Positions 26,011 to 34,305 of a stretch of 64,000 nucleotides of DNA are shown here, piece by piece (within the stretch, counting starts at the first letter, position 1; every line of letters begins with the position of its first letter). Below the pieces are notes generated by a model. It searched no databases and was not told the origin of the DNA. It saw only the letters and a program-made list of their open reading frames with translations. The stretch lies in contig NZ_CP108569.1 of the NCBI RefSeq assembly GCF_036010505.1, positions 2,420,001 through 2,484,000 on the forward strand, in the 5' to 3' direction. The stretch comes from Streptomyces sp. NBC_01197 (GTDB lineage: Bacteria; Actinomycetota; Actinomycetes; Streptomycetales; Streptomycetaceae). The position numbers were made by a program, and so were the translations under genes.

Positions 26011-26328
26011 GCTCGTTCCCCTTCCTGAAACCAGCTCATCGCAGCCGACAACCCAGGTGTCACCGGCATCGAACATATTGCTTCCCAGCCATTATCCCGC
26101 ATCCCAGGACCCGATGACCAACATCGGTCTGCATCGCTTGCGCAACGCACTTCCCCAAAACCACTCAATTCGGCGTTCCCCCTGCGATACTGCGCCGCCT
26201 CGTCCACCATTCTTGACCAGCATTGTTTGACGCAGGTCACATGTTCGCCGCGGATGATCTCCGGCATGCTGAGCTGCGGACGACGAATCAGCCCCATCAG
26301 CAGCCGACACCCAGCAGTGGAGGGCCCC

Positions 26329-27129
26329 ATGGCGGACACCGTGCTCTACGAGGTGACCGACGGACTCGCGACGGTCACCATCAACCGTCCCGACTCGATG
26401 AACGCGATGAACACCGAGGCGAAGGCGGCCCTGCGCGACGCGGTGCAGACCGCGGCGGCGGCCTCCGAGGTACGGGCCGTACTGCTCACCGCCACCGGGC
26501 GCGCCTTCTGCGTCGGGCAGGACCTCAAGGAGCACATCTCCTCGCTGACGGCCGACCGCGAGGCGGGCACCGGGCGCACCATGTCCACCGTGCAGGAGCA
26601 CTACAACCCGATCGTGCGGGCCCTCACGGAGATGCCGAAGCCGGTCGTCGCCGGGGTCAACGGCGTCGCCGCGGGAGCGGGCCTCGGGTTCGCGCTCGCC
26701 GCCGACTACCGGGTCGTGGCCGACACCGCGAAATTCACCACGTCGTTCGCGGGTGTCGCGCTCACCGCGGACTCGGGCGTCTCCTGGACGCTCCCCCGGC
26801 TGATCGGCCAGAGCCGCGCGGCCGATCTGCTGCTGTTCCCGCGCTCGTTCGGCGCGCAGGAGGCGTACGAGCTGGGCATCGCCAACAAGCTGGTACCTGA
26901 GGCCGATCTCGCGTCGGAGGCGCTGGCCGTGGCCCGCGCGCTCGCCGACGGCCCGACGGTCGCGTTGGCCGCGATCAAGGAGTCCCTCGCCTACGGGGCC
27001 GGCCACCCGCTCCGCGAGGCGCTGGAGAAGGAGGACGAACTCCAGACGCGTGCGGGAGCTTCGGAGGACCACCTCATCGCGGTCGAGGCCTTCGTCGGCA
27101 AGACGAAGCCGCGGTATCTGGGGCGCTGA
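26329..27129 (+). CDS. Enoyl-CoA hydratase/isomerase family protein
   Basis: A 266-aa crotonase-fold enzyme of the PaaG-like group, acting on acyl-CoA thioesters. The oxyanion-hole segments are TGRAFCVGQDLKEH near 62-75 and NGVAAGAGLGFALAAD near 109-124; the second catalytic region shows ADSGVSWTLPRLIG near 147. The normal family length of about 260 aa is matched. GGAGGG precedes ATG 26329. It stands alone and not in a beta-oxidation operon, so the substrate (fatty acid or phenylacetate-type CoA) is open. Confidence 0.9.
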   Translation: MADTVLYEVTDGLATVTINRPDSMNAMNTEAKAALRDAVQTAAAASEVRAVLLTATGRAFCVGQDLKEHISSLTADREAGTGRTMSTVQEHYNPIVRALTEMPKPVVAGVNGVAAGAGLGFALAADYRVVADTAKFTTSFAGVALTADSGVSWTLPRLIGQSRAADLLLFPRSFGAQEAYELGIANKLVPEADLASEALAVARALADGPTVALAAIKESLAYGAGHPLREALEKEDELQTRAGASEDHLIAVEAFVGKTKPRYLGR

Positions 27130-27247
27130 GCACCACCGGCGCGAGTCGGCCGCCGACGCGGACCAGCCGCTCGCGCAGTTCAGACCGTGGCGCAGTTCAA
27201 GCCGTGGCGCGGGTCAGCCTCCCCGCCGGTCAGCCCGCCCCCGCGCG

Positions 27248-27841
27248 TCAGCCGCCCGCGGGGGCCCTCCGGGCGAAGCAGTCCGCCAGGTGGTCGTCGA
27301 CCAGGCCGCACGCCTGCATCAGGGCGTAGGCCGTGGTCGGGCCGATGAAGCGCAGGCCGCGTTTCTTGAGTTCCCTGGCGAGCGCCGTGGACTCCGTCGT
27401 CACCGCCGGGATGTCGGCGATGCGGCGGGGCGCCCGGCGGGTGGCCGGATCCGGTGCGTACGACCAGATCAGCCCGGAGAGCGCCCCGTGCTCCCAGCCC
27501 GCGAGCTCCCGGGCGTTGGCGAGGGTCGCGTCGATCTTGGCGCGGTTGCGGATGATCCCGGGGTCCGCGAGCAGCCGCTCCCGGTCCCCGTCGGTGAACG
27601 CGGCCACCTCGGCGATGGAGAACCCGGAGAAGGCCTTACGGAACCCCTCGCGGCGGCGCAGGATGGTGATCCAGGAGAGCCCCGACTGGAACGCCTCCAG
27701 GCAGAGCCGCTCGTACAGCGCGTCGTCGCCGTGGACCGGGCGGCCCCACTCGCTGTCGTGGTACTCGACGTAGTCCCCGGTGGACACCCCCCACGGGCAG
27801 CGCAGCTTTCCGTCGGCTCCCAAGACGGCGTCCGAACTCAT
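27248..27841 (-). CDS. tag: DNA-3-methyladenine glycosylase I
   Basis: A 197-aa DNA repair enzyme that removes 3-methyladenine from alkylated DNA. Family features are RCPWGVS near residue 14 (zinc Cys), YHDSEWGRPVH near 27, the conserved EAFQSGLSWITILRRREGFRKAF, NRAKIDATLANAR near 99, and the C-terminal DDHLADCFAR with the zinc His/Cys. The start codon overlaps the stop of the DivIVA-like gene by 4 bp, so the two are co-translated. The same neighbourhood (folP2, DivIVA-like, tagA) occurs in M. tuberculosis Rv1207-Rv1210. Confidence 0.95.
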   Translation of the reverse strand: MSSDAVLGADGKLRCPWGVSTGDYVEYHDSEWGRPVHGDDALYERLCLEAFQSGLSWITILRRREGFRKAFSGFSIAEVAAFTDGDRERLLADPGIIRNRAKIDATLANARELAGWEHGALSGLIWSYAPDPATRRAPRRIADIPAVTTESTALARELKKRGLRFIGPTTAYALMQACGLVDDHLADCFARRAPAGG

Positions 27842-28167
27842 CGCCCGGGGTCCTCGTCGTTGACGGCAGCGGCCCGCGCACCGGCGAGCGCCGCTTCCAG
27901 CTCGGCGATCCGCGCGTCGCGCTCGGCCAGTTCGGCGCCCAGCCTGCCCAGCACGTCGTCCACGTCGGACATCCGGTAGCCGCGCACCACCATCGGCAGC
28001 CGCAGCGCCTCGATGTCCGCGCGGCCGACCGGGCGGGCGGCGGGCAGCGGATCGACGGGCAGTTCGGGGGAAGCATCGGACAGTACGGCGCCGTCACCGC
28101 CGCCGATCACCGCGAGGGTGACCGCGGCGACCACCACGACCATCGCGATCAGCAAGAACCAGAACAC
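27838..28167 (-). CDS. DivIVA-domain small membrane protein
   Basis: A 109-aa protein with an N-terminal membrane helix (FWFLLIAMVVVVAAVTLAVIGG) and a C-terminal DivIVA-type motif (RADIEALRLPMVVRGYRMSDVDDVLGRL) leading into a short coiled coil. The DivIVA motif normally targets curved membrane and cell poles or septa; here it could anchor a partner there, though this is inference. The start is GTG 28167. It is coupled by a 4-bp overlap to tag, a link I cannot explain functionally but which is conserved in mycobacteria (Rv1209/Rv1210). Confidence 0.88.
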   Translation of the reverse strand: MFWFLLIAMVVVVAAVTLAVIGGGDGAVLSDASPELPVDPLPAARPVGRADIEALRLPMVVRGYRMSDVDDVLGRLGAELAERDARIAELEAALAGARAAAVNDEDPGR

Positions 28168-28307
28168 GAGTGAGCCTCTCCCCGGACAGCGGAACCGTGC
28201 GGGTCCGATCGTGCCATGCGTACCTGGCCGGTAGGGCCCGCCCCTCGGCAGGCCGTTAGGGTCGCAGGCGACTCAGCGGGTGAACTCAGAGGGTGAGGGG
28301 CAGACGG

Positions 28308-29168
28308 ATGCTGCGGTTGGGACGGCGCGAGTTCGACGCGCACGAACCGGTGATCATGGCGATCGTGAACCGGACCCCGGACTCGTTCTACGACCAGGGA
28401 GCGACCTTCCGCGACGAGCCGGCGCTCTCCCGCGTGGAGCAGGCGGTGTCCGAAGGGGCGGCCATCATCGACATCGGCGGGGTCAAGGCCGGTCCCGGCG
28501 AGGAGGTGACGGCCGAGGAGGAGGCGCGGCGTACGGTCGGTTTCGTCGCCGAGGTGCGCCGGCGCCACCCCGATGTGGTGATCAGCGTGGACACCTGGCG
28601 CCATGACGTGGGTGCGGCGGTGTGCGAGGCGGGCGCGGATGTGCTGAACGACGCGTGGGGCGGGGTCGATCCGGAACTGGCCGCTGTCGCCGCCCGGTTC
28701 GGCGCCGGCCTGGTCTGTACGCACGCGGGCGGCGCCGAACCGCGCACCCGGCCGCACAGGGTCACATACGACGACGTCATGGACGACATCCTGCGGGTCA
28801 CGATCGGCCTCGCGGAGCGGGCGGTCTCGCTGGGCGTCAGGCCCGACGGGATCATGATCGACCCCGGCCACGACTTCGGGAAGAACACCCGGCACTCGCT
28901 GGAGGCCACCCGCAGGCTGGGCGAGATGACCGCGACGGGGTGGCCGGTTCTGGTCTCCCTGTCCAACAAGGACTTCGTGGGCGAGACGCTCGACAAGCCG
29001 GTCAAGGAACGGCTGCTCGGGACGCTGGCCACGACAGCGGTCTCGGCATGGCTGGGGGCGCAGGTGTACCGGGTGCACGAAGTGGCCGAGACCCGGCAGG
29101 TACTGGACATGGTGGCGACGATCGCGGGCCACCGGGCGCCGGCGGTGGCCCGGCGGGGGCTGGCCTGA
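28308..29168 (+). CDS. folP2: Dihydropteroate synthase paralogue FolP2
   Basis: A 286-aa TIM-barrel protein of the dihydropteroate synthase family. The strand-1 motif is AIVNRTPDSFYDQG, then IIDIGGVKAGPG, SVDTWRHDVG, LNDAWGG and IDPGHDFGKN, ending with RVHEVAETRQVLDM. The second motif lacks the usual ESTRP sequence that helps bind p-aminobenzoate; it reads VKAGP. This is the FolP2 subgroup next to the DivIVA-like and tag genes; the mycobacterial FolP2 does not provide synthase activity. A true folate role is therefore doubtful. GAGGGG precedes ATG 28308; GTG 28293 is an alternative. Confidence 0.88.
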   Translation: MLRLGRREFDAHEPVIMAIVNRTPDSFYDQGATFRDEPALSRVEQAVSEGAAIIDIGGVKAGPGEEVTAEEEARRTVGFVAEVRRRHPDVVISVDTWRHDVGAAVCEAGADVLNDAWGGVDPELAAVAARFGAGLVCTHAGGAEPRTRPHRVTYDDVMDDILRVTIGLAERAVSLGVRPDGIMIDPGHDFGKNTRHSLEATRRLGEMTATGWPVLVSLSNKDFVGETLDKPVKERLLGTLATTAVSAWLGAQVYRVHEVAETRQVLDMVATIAGHRAPAVARRGLA

Positions 29169-29254
29169 CGCCTCCCGTCCGGATCATGCCGGGACCCGCG
29201 AGCCCGGCACGATCCAGATGGAAGGCCCGGCGGTCGGTGACCGGGGGAACCCGC

Positions 29255-30010
29255 CTACAGCCCCGTCTCCTTGGTCACCAGGGCCACTGCCTCGTCCACG
29301 TCGTCCGTGACGTGGAACAGCAGCAGATCGTGCTCCGACGCCTTGCCCTGGGCCACCACGGTCCCGCGCAGCCAGTCGACCAGGCCGCCCCAGTACTCCG
29401 TACCGAAGAGCACGATCGGGAACCTGGTCACCTTCCGGGTCTGGACCAGGGTCAGGGCCTCGAACAACTCGTCCATGGTGCCGAGGCCACCGGGCAGGAC
29501 CACGAAGCCCTGCGCGTACTTCACGAACATCGTCTTGCGGACGAAGAAGTAGCGGAAGTTCACCCCGATGTCGACGTGCGGGTTGAGGCCCTGCTCGAAG
29601 GGCAGCTCGATGCCGAGCCCGACCGAGACGCCGTTGGCCTCCCTGGCGCCCCTGTTGGCCGCCTCCATCGCGCCGGGTCCGCCGCCCGTGATCACCGCGA
29701 AGCCCGCGTCCACCAGCGCGCCGCCGATCCGTACCCCCGCCTCGTACTCCGGCGAACCCGGCGCGGTACGGGCCGACCCGAAGACGCTGATCGCGCTGGG
29801 CAGTTCGGCCAGCGCGCCGAAGCCCTCCACGAACTCCGACTGGATGCGCATGACCCGCCACGGGTCGGTGTGCAGCCAGTCGGCCGGTCCCTTCTCCATG
29901 GTGTCGAGCAGCCGCTGGTCGGTGGTGCCGGGCTGAACCTGGTCCCGGCGGCGCACCACCGGGCCGAGCCGCTGTTCCTCCGGCGCCGGTGCTCCCTCAG
30001 GGTTGCCCAT
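29255..30010 (-). CDS. LOG family (TIGR00730) nucleotide phosphoribohydrolase-like protein
   Basis: A 251-aa Rossmann-type protein of the LOG/lysine-decarboxylase-like family. The two signature motifs are GGGPGAMEAANRGA near 103 and the PGGLGTMDELFE motif near 170. Members release the base from nucleoside 5'-monophosphates (cytokinin activation in plants and M. tuberculosis Rv1205). An N-terminal extension of about 60 residues precedes the fold. ATG 30010 follows GGAGGGA. It is convergent with folP2 and lies downstream of dapE in the same orientation. Confidence 0.92.
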   Translation of the reverse strand: MGNPEGAPAPEEQRLGPVVRRRDQVQPGTTDQRLLDTMEKGPADWLHTDPWRVMRIQSEFVEGFGALAELPSAISVFGSARTAPGSPEYEAGVRIGGALVDAGFAVITGGGPGAMEAANRGAREANGVSVGLGIELPFEQGLNPHVDIGVNFRYFFVRKTMFVKYAQGFVVLPGGLGTMDELFEALTLVQTRKVTRFPIVLFGTEYWGGLVDWLRGTVVAQGKASEHDLLLFHVTDDVDEAVALVTKETGL

Positions 30011-30076
30011 GTTGTGCTCCCTCCGCATTGCGTGTCCCCGACAGCCTAGGTCCGCACATGTGACGTACGGGGAAAT

Positions 30077-31156
30077 TCAGTCCGTCAGCCAGGAGCGGAG
30101 TCGTTCCTCTGTCTGCGAGATCCTCGTGATGTCGACCCGCTCGTCGCGCTTGTGCGCGAGCAGCGGGTTGCCGGGGCCGTAGTTCACCGCGGGAACCCCG
30201 AGCGCGCTGAAGCGCGACACGTCCGTCCAGCCGAACTTCGGGCGGGCCTCGCCGCCGACCGCCGCCATGAAGGCCGCCGCCGCCGGATGCGAGAGGCCGG
30301 GGAGCGCGCCGCCGGTGTGGTCGTCGACGATGAACTCGTCGATGTCGCAGTCGGCGAAGAACTCCTTCACGTACGCCAGCGCCTGCTCCTCGCTGCGATC
30401 GGGCGCGTAACGGAAGTTGACCACCACCGTGCAGGCGTCCGGGATGACGTTGTTGGCCACGCCTCCCTCGATCCGTACGGCGTTGAGGCCCTCGTGGAAC
30501 TCCAGGCCGTCGATCACCGGCCTGCGCGGCTCGTACGCGGCCAGCTTCGCCAGGATCGGGGCGGCGGAGTGGATCGCGTTGGACCCCATCCAGGCGCGCG
30601 CCGAGTGGGAGCGCTCGCCCTTGGTGCGCAGGATGACCCGGAGCGTGCCCTGGCAGCCGCCCTCGACCTCGCCGTCGGAGGATTCGAGCAGGACGGCGAA
30701 GTCCGCCGCGAGCCAGTCGGGGTGCGCCTCGGACACGTGCTTGAGGCCGTTGAGTTCGGCCGCGACCTCTTCGTTGTCGTAGAAGACGAAGGTGAGGTCC
30801 CGGTTGGGCTCGGGCACCGTCGCCGCGATCCGCAGCTGTACCGCCACGCCCGACTTCATGTCACAACTGCCGCAGCCCCACAGGACGCCGTTCTCGTCGA
30901 GCCGCGACGGGACGTTGTCCGCGATCGGCACGGTGTCGAGGTGTCCGGCCAGCACGACCCGCTCGGCGCGGCCGAGGTGCGTCCGGGCGACGACGTTGTT
31001 GCCGTACCGGTCGACGGTCAGGTGCGGCAGCGCCCTCAGCGCCGCCTCCACCGCGTCGGCGAGTGGCTTCTCGGTGCCGCTCACGGACGGGAAGTCGACC
31101 AGTTGTGCGGTCAGGGCCGGGGCGTCGAGTGCGAGGTCAAGCGGGGTCTCTGACAT
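30077..31156 (-). CDS. dapE: Succinyl-diaminopimelate desuccinylase
   Basis: A 359-aa M20-family zinc metallopeptidase that frees LL-diaminopimelate for lysine and peptidoglycan. Metal ligands are in VLAGHLDTVPIAD near 70, WGCGSCDMKSG near 94, and FYDNEEV (catalytic and metal Glu) near 124, with the C-terminal LLAHKRDERVDI His. Length matches the actinobacterial DapE group. The start is ATG 31156. It works in the same pathway as dapC, 2 kb away, a streptomycete pattern in which the dap genes are near but not in one operon. Confidence 0.95.
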   Translation of the reverse strand: MSETPLDLALDAPALTAQLVDFPSVSGTEKPLADAVEAALRALPHLTVDRYGNNVVARTHLGRAERVVLAGHLDTVPIADNVPSRLDENGVLWGCGSCDMKSGVAVQLRIAATVPEPNRDLTFVFYDNEEVAAELNGLKHVSEAHPDWLAADFAVLLESSDGEVEGGCQGTLRVILRTKGERSHSARAWMGSNAIHSAAPILAKLAAYEPRRPVIDGLEFHEGLNAVRIEGGVANNVIPDACTVVVNFRYAPDRSEEQALAYVKEFFADCDIDEFIVDDHTGGALPGLSHPAAAAFMAAVGGEARPKFGWTDVSRFSALGVPAVNYGPGNPLLAHKRDERVDITRISQTEERLRSWLTD

Positions 31157-31195
31157 GGCTCCGACCCTAACCCGGGCTCCAGTACGGTGGGCCTC

Positions 31196-32143
31196 GTGCC
31201 CCAGCCCTCTGCCGCGCCACGCCGCGGCCGCTTCTTCCGGATCGTGGCCGCCCTCGCCGTGCTGCTGGCGCTGGCGGGCTATGTCCTGGTGCAGTACATC
31301 AGCGGAGGCAGCACCGGTCCGCGCTGCACCGCACAGGCCGGTAACGGGAGCAGCTACCGGCTGAGCCCCGAGCAGGCCGTCAACGCGGCGACGATCACGG
31401 CAGTGGGAACCTCGCGCGGAATGCCGGAACGCGCGGTGACCATCGCGCTGGCGACCGCGCTCCAGGAGTCGGAGCTGCACAATCTCGACCACGGCGACCT
31501 GGACTCGCTCGGTCTCTTCCAGCAGCGGCCGTCGCAGGGCTGGGGCACGGCCGGGCAGATCATGGACCCGGTCTACGCGTCCGGGAAGTTCTACGAGCAC
31601 CTCGGGAAGATCCCCGGCTACTCGCGGCTGCCGCTGACGGTCGCCGCGCAGGAGGTGCAGCGCAGCGGCTTCCCGCAGGCGTACGCGAAGCACGAGCCGG
31701 ACGCCGAGCTGCTCGCGGCCGCGCTGACCGGCCAGGCGCCCGCCTCGTTCTCCTGCGCGGCGACGAAGAGCAGCCTGCCGGGTGATCCTGCCGCGGTGCG
31801 CGCCGCGCTGAAGCGGGACTTCGGGGCGGGCGTGCTGCCCGCCGGGAAGTCGGCGCAGCCGTCGGCGCCCTCGGAGGTCCGGCTGCCGGTCCGTACGACC
31901 ACGGCGCGGGCCGTCGGGGGACCCGGCGCCGGGTCCGTCCAGCAGCGCGGCTGGGAGCTGGCGTACTGGGCGGTGGCCAACTCGGCCGCGCTCCACATCC
32001 AGCAGGTCTCCTACGCGGGCCAGGAGTGGACGGCGGCGACGAGCCACGCGCCCTGGCGCAGGACGGACGCCGCGCAGGCCGTCTCCACAGGGCGGAGTGC
32101 GGGCCAGGGCGCCGCCGAAGTCCGCATCACCCTCACGAAATAG
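31196..32143 (+). CDS. Exported lysozyme-like protein
   Basis: A 315-aa protein with an N-terminal basic stretch and a membrane helix (FRIVAALAVLLALAGYVLVQYI, near 13-35), the rest being outside. The catalytic-looking core ATALQESELHNLDHGDLDSLGLFQQR near 90-115 resembles the lytic-transglycosylase lysozyme fold (Glu, then a Gly-Leu-Phe-Gln motif). The C-terminal half is Ala/Pro-rich. Probable role is murein cleavage or turnover, a family-level inference. GTG 31196 has no ribosome binding site and a TACGGT hexamer 9 bp upstream, so a leaderless transcript is possible; GTG 31187 is an alternative. Divergent from dapE. Confidence 0.8.
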   Translation: MPQPSAAPRRGRFFRIVAALAVLLALAGYVLVQYISGGSTGPRCTAQAGNGSSYRLSPEQAVNAATITAVGTSRGMPERAVTIALATALQESELHNLDHGDLDSLGLFQQRPSQGWGTAGQIMDPVYASGKFYEHLGKIPGYSRLPLTVAAQEVQRSGFPQAYAKHEPDAELLAAALTGQAPASFSCAATKSSLPGDPAAVRAALKRDFGAGVLPAGKSAQPSAPSEVRLPVRTTTARAVGGPGAGSVQQRGWELAYWAVANSAALHIQQVSYAGQEWTAATSHAPWRRTDAAQAVSTGRSAGQGAAEVRITLTK

Positions 32144-32452
32144 CGCCGGAAGCGCCCCGTACAGACGCGCGACCCCTCACCCGGAAGCGGCTCCCTCGGC
32201 CCGCCGGGAACGTCTTTCGCGCTGCCTCCCGGCACCCTCGGCCGCTCTCCGGGGACCCCAAGGGGGCCAAGGGGAGTGACGGTTCAGCAGCCTTGTCGGC
32301 GAGCCACCGTTTGTCCGTTTTTATCCGAAACCGATAATGCGACACATTGCAGACTCTTTACCTTGGTGCACCGCAACTTCCCCCTCCCCCCGAGCGGTTG
32401 TCACAGCGTCCGAACGCCGGACAGTCAAGTCCCCTCCCGCTCAAGGAGCACC
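32144..32452. other. 309-bp region upstream of the secreted protein gene
   Basis: Contains no gene. The first half is ordinary G+C-rich sequence with one hairpin-forming stretch near 32250. The second half (32300-32390) is distinctly AT-richer and holds the promoter listed separately, followed by a leader of about 105 nt that ends in AAGGAG before ATG 32453. Confidence 0.6.
32311..32338 (+). promoter_or_regulatory. Promoter of the secreted low-complexity protein
   Basis: TTGTCC (32311-32316) and GATAAT (32333-32338) separated by 16 bp, inside an AT-rich patch: a good match to the principal sigma factor (HrdB) consensus. It leaves a leader of about 105 nt. Confidence 0.5.
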
Positions 32453-32872
32453 ATGTCCCTCTCCCTGACCCGTCGGATCGCCCGTACCGCGCTGCTGATC
32501 GCGGCGGGCGCGGCCCCCGTGGTCGGTGCGGCCGGCGTCGCAAGCGCCGCGGAACTCCCGCAGGCCCCGAACCTGGGCGGCGTGACCGCACTCGACGGCG
32601 CCGGCCTGGGCAACTCCGTCGACAGTGCGGCCCGGACGACCACCGGTATGGCCGGTGACACCGGCAGCAAGGCCGTCAAGAAGACCGTCCCGGCCGCAGG
32701 CAAGACGGTCGGCGCCGTCGGCAAGACCGCCGCTCCCGCCGCCCAGAAGGCCGCGGGCGACACCGCGGGCTCCGCAGGCACCCTGGTCGGCGGCACCGCG
32801 CAGAGCGCCGGCGGCACCCTCCCGTCCGCGGGCAAGCTGCCGGTCGGCGGCGGTCTGCCGCTCGGCCAGTAG
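32453..32872 (+). CDS. Secreted low-complexity Ala/Gly/Thr-rich protein
   Basis: A 139-aa protein. A signal peptide is clear: basic start TRRIARTALL, hydrophobic core, and an Ala-x-Ala site around ASAAE near residue 32. The mature part of about 105 residues consists almost only of Ala, Gly, Thr, Lys, Pro and Val in loose repeats around KTVGAVGKTAAP and GGTAQSAGGT, with no aromatic residue or cysteine. It has its own promoter and terminator. I know of similar proteins sometimes labelled ATP-binding, for which I see no basis. A wall-associated filler is a possible role, unproven. Confidence 0.85.
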   Translation: MSLSLTRRIARTALLIAAGAAPVVGAAGVASAAELPQAPNLGGVTALDGAGLGNSVDSAARTTTGMAGDTGSKAVKKTVPAAGKTVGAVGKTAAPAAQKAAGDTAGSAGTLVGGTAQSAGGTLPSAGKLPVGGGLPLGQ

Positions 32873-32904
32873 GAATCGGCCAGTAGGAATCGGCCAGCAG
32901 CACT
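32863..32904. repeat. 14-bp tandem repeat carrying the stop codon
   Basis: Unit CGGCCAGTAGGAAT at 32863-32876 and 32877-32890, with a degenerate third copy at 32891-32904. The first copy contains the TAG stop of the secreted-protein gene; the second reproduces the codon-stop junction downstream. Confidence 0.85.
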
Positions 32905-32927
32905 GGGCCGGCAGTAGTCGGCCGACA

Positions 32928-32974
32928 GGTAGGGGCCCCGGGGAGTTCACAGCTCACTCCCCGGGGCCCCTACC
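32928..32974 (+). terminator. Long terminator between the secreted protein gene and dapC
   Basis: Perfect 19-bp stem (32928-32946 and 32956-32974) with a 9-nt loop, suited to stopping transcription from both convergent genes. Confidence 0.9.
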
Positions 32975-33016
32975 GCGTAAGGACCGCGTCACTGCCGACA
33001 GGATTACGTCGGCGGG

Positions 33017-34117
33017 CTACTTCTCGCCCAGCCGCTTGACCGCCGCGGCCACCCGCTCGTCCGTGGCCGTCAACGCGACGCGGACGAAACGCTCGCCCGC
33101 CACCCCGTAGAAGTCACCGGGCGCCACCAGGATGCCCAGCTCCGCGAGGTGGGCGACGGTGTCCCAGCACTCCTCGTCGCGGGTCGCCCACAGATAGAGG
33201 CTGGCCTCGCTGTGCTCGATCCGGAAGCCGTGCGCCTCCAGCGCGGTCCGCAGGGCGGTGCGCCGGGCCAGGTACCGCGACCGCTGCTCCGTCACATGGG
33301 CGTCGTCGCCGAGCGCGGCCACCACCGCGGCCTGTACGGGCGCGGCCGTCATCATCCCGCCGTGCTTGCGGATCTGCAGCAGCTCGCCGAGTACGGCGGC
33401 GTCGCCCGCGATGAACGCGGCACGGTAGCCGGCCAGGTTGGAGCGCTTCGAGAGCGAGTGGACGGCGATCAGGCCCTCGTACGTACCGCCGCAGACATCC
33501 GGGTGGAGCACGGAGACCGGCTCGGTCTCCCAGCCCAGCTCGAAGTAGCACTCGTCGCTCGCGAGCAGGATGCCGTGCTCCCGCGCCCAGGCGACGATCC
33601 GGACCAGTTCGTCCCGGCCGAGAACCTGGCCGGTCGGGTTCGACGGCGAGTTGAGCCAGAGCAGCCTGATCCCCTCGGGGTCCAGCTCCGTCGGGTCGTC
33701 GTACACGACCGGCTCCGCGCCGCAGAGCCGCGCGCCCACCTCGTATGTCGGGTAGGCGAGCCGCGGGTACGCCACCCGGTCACCGGCCCCCAGGCCGAGC
33801 TGCGTGGGCAGCCAGGCCACCAGCTCCTTGGAGCCGACGACGGGCAGCACGTTGGTGTGCACGACCTCGCGCGCGCCGAGCCTGCGCTCGCACCAGCCGC
33901 TGATCGCGTCGCGCAGCTCCGTGGTCCCCCACACCGTGGGATACCCCGGTGAGTCGGCCGCCGCGACGAGCGCCTCGCGCACGATCGGGGGGACCGGGTC
34001 GACCGGTGTGCCGACGGAGAGGTCCACGATGCCGTCCGGGTGGGCGGCAGCCGTCGCCTTGTACGGCTCCAGCTTGTCCCAGGGGAAGGCGGGGAGGCGC
34101 GATGAGAGTGCGGACAC
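33017..34117 (-). CDS. dapC: N-succinyldiaminopimelate aminotransferase
   Basis: A 366-aa PLP-dependent class I/II aminotransferase of the diaminopimelate pathway. Visible features are VGTPVDPVP near 35, the aspartate-type NSPSNPTGQVLGRDEL near 155, DECYFELGW near 190, and the PLP lysine in HSLSKRSNLAGYR near 224; RVALTA near the C-terminus holds the substrate-binding Arg. GTG 34117 (VSALSSRLPAF) fits homologues. It follows fdxA in the same orientation but with a perfect 16-bp terminator between, so it has its own promoter. The fdx-dapC pair is conserved in mycobacteria. Confidence 0.93.
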   Translation of the reverse strand: MSALSSRLPAFPWDKLEPYKATAAAHPDGIVDLSVGTPVDPVPPIVREALVAAADSPGYPTVWGTTELRDAISGWCERRLGAREVVHTNVLPVVGSKELVAWLPTQLGLGAGDRVAYPRLAYPTYEVGARLCGAEPVVYDDPTELDPEGIRLLWLNSPSNPTGQVLGRDELVRIVAWAREHGILLASDECYFELGWETEPVSVLHPDVCGGTYEGLIAVHSLSKRSNLAGYRAAFIAGDAAVLGELLQIRKHGGMMTAAPVQAAVVAALGDDAHVTEQRSRYLARRTALRTALEAHGFRIEHSEASLYLWATRDEECWDTVAHLAELGILVAPGDFYGVAGERFVRVALTATDERVAAAVKRLGEK

Positions 34118-34257
34118 GGGCTTCACTTTCTCGTACGTACGGAGCTGCGCGGGCGGGGACCGCGCGGTCTTGGGCTGCGCGAGCCGGGGCGCCGCGGGCT
34201 GCCCGGGCCGGCCGGGCAGGCCGCCGCCGGACGAACCGGCCGCCACAGCAAATGCCG

Positions 34258-34292
34258 CGGTCCCGTACGGCGAAGTTCGCCGTACGGGACCG
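34258..34292 (-). terminator. Terminator of fdxA
   Basis: Perfect 16-bp stem (34258-34273 and 34277-34292) with a 3-nt loop, 13 bp beyond the fdxA stop and before dapC. Confidence 0.88.
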
Positions 34293-34305
34293 GGTCGCTA
34301 CGGGG

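Noticed and set aside
26011..26328. Possible tRNA or small RNA in the gap before the enoyl-CoA hydratase
   Set aside because: No cloverleaf, CCA-like end or clear stem pattern found; the region is moderately AT-rich and probably holds the divergent promoters.
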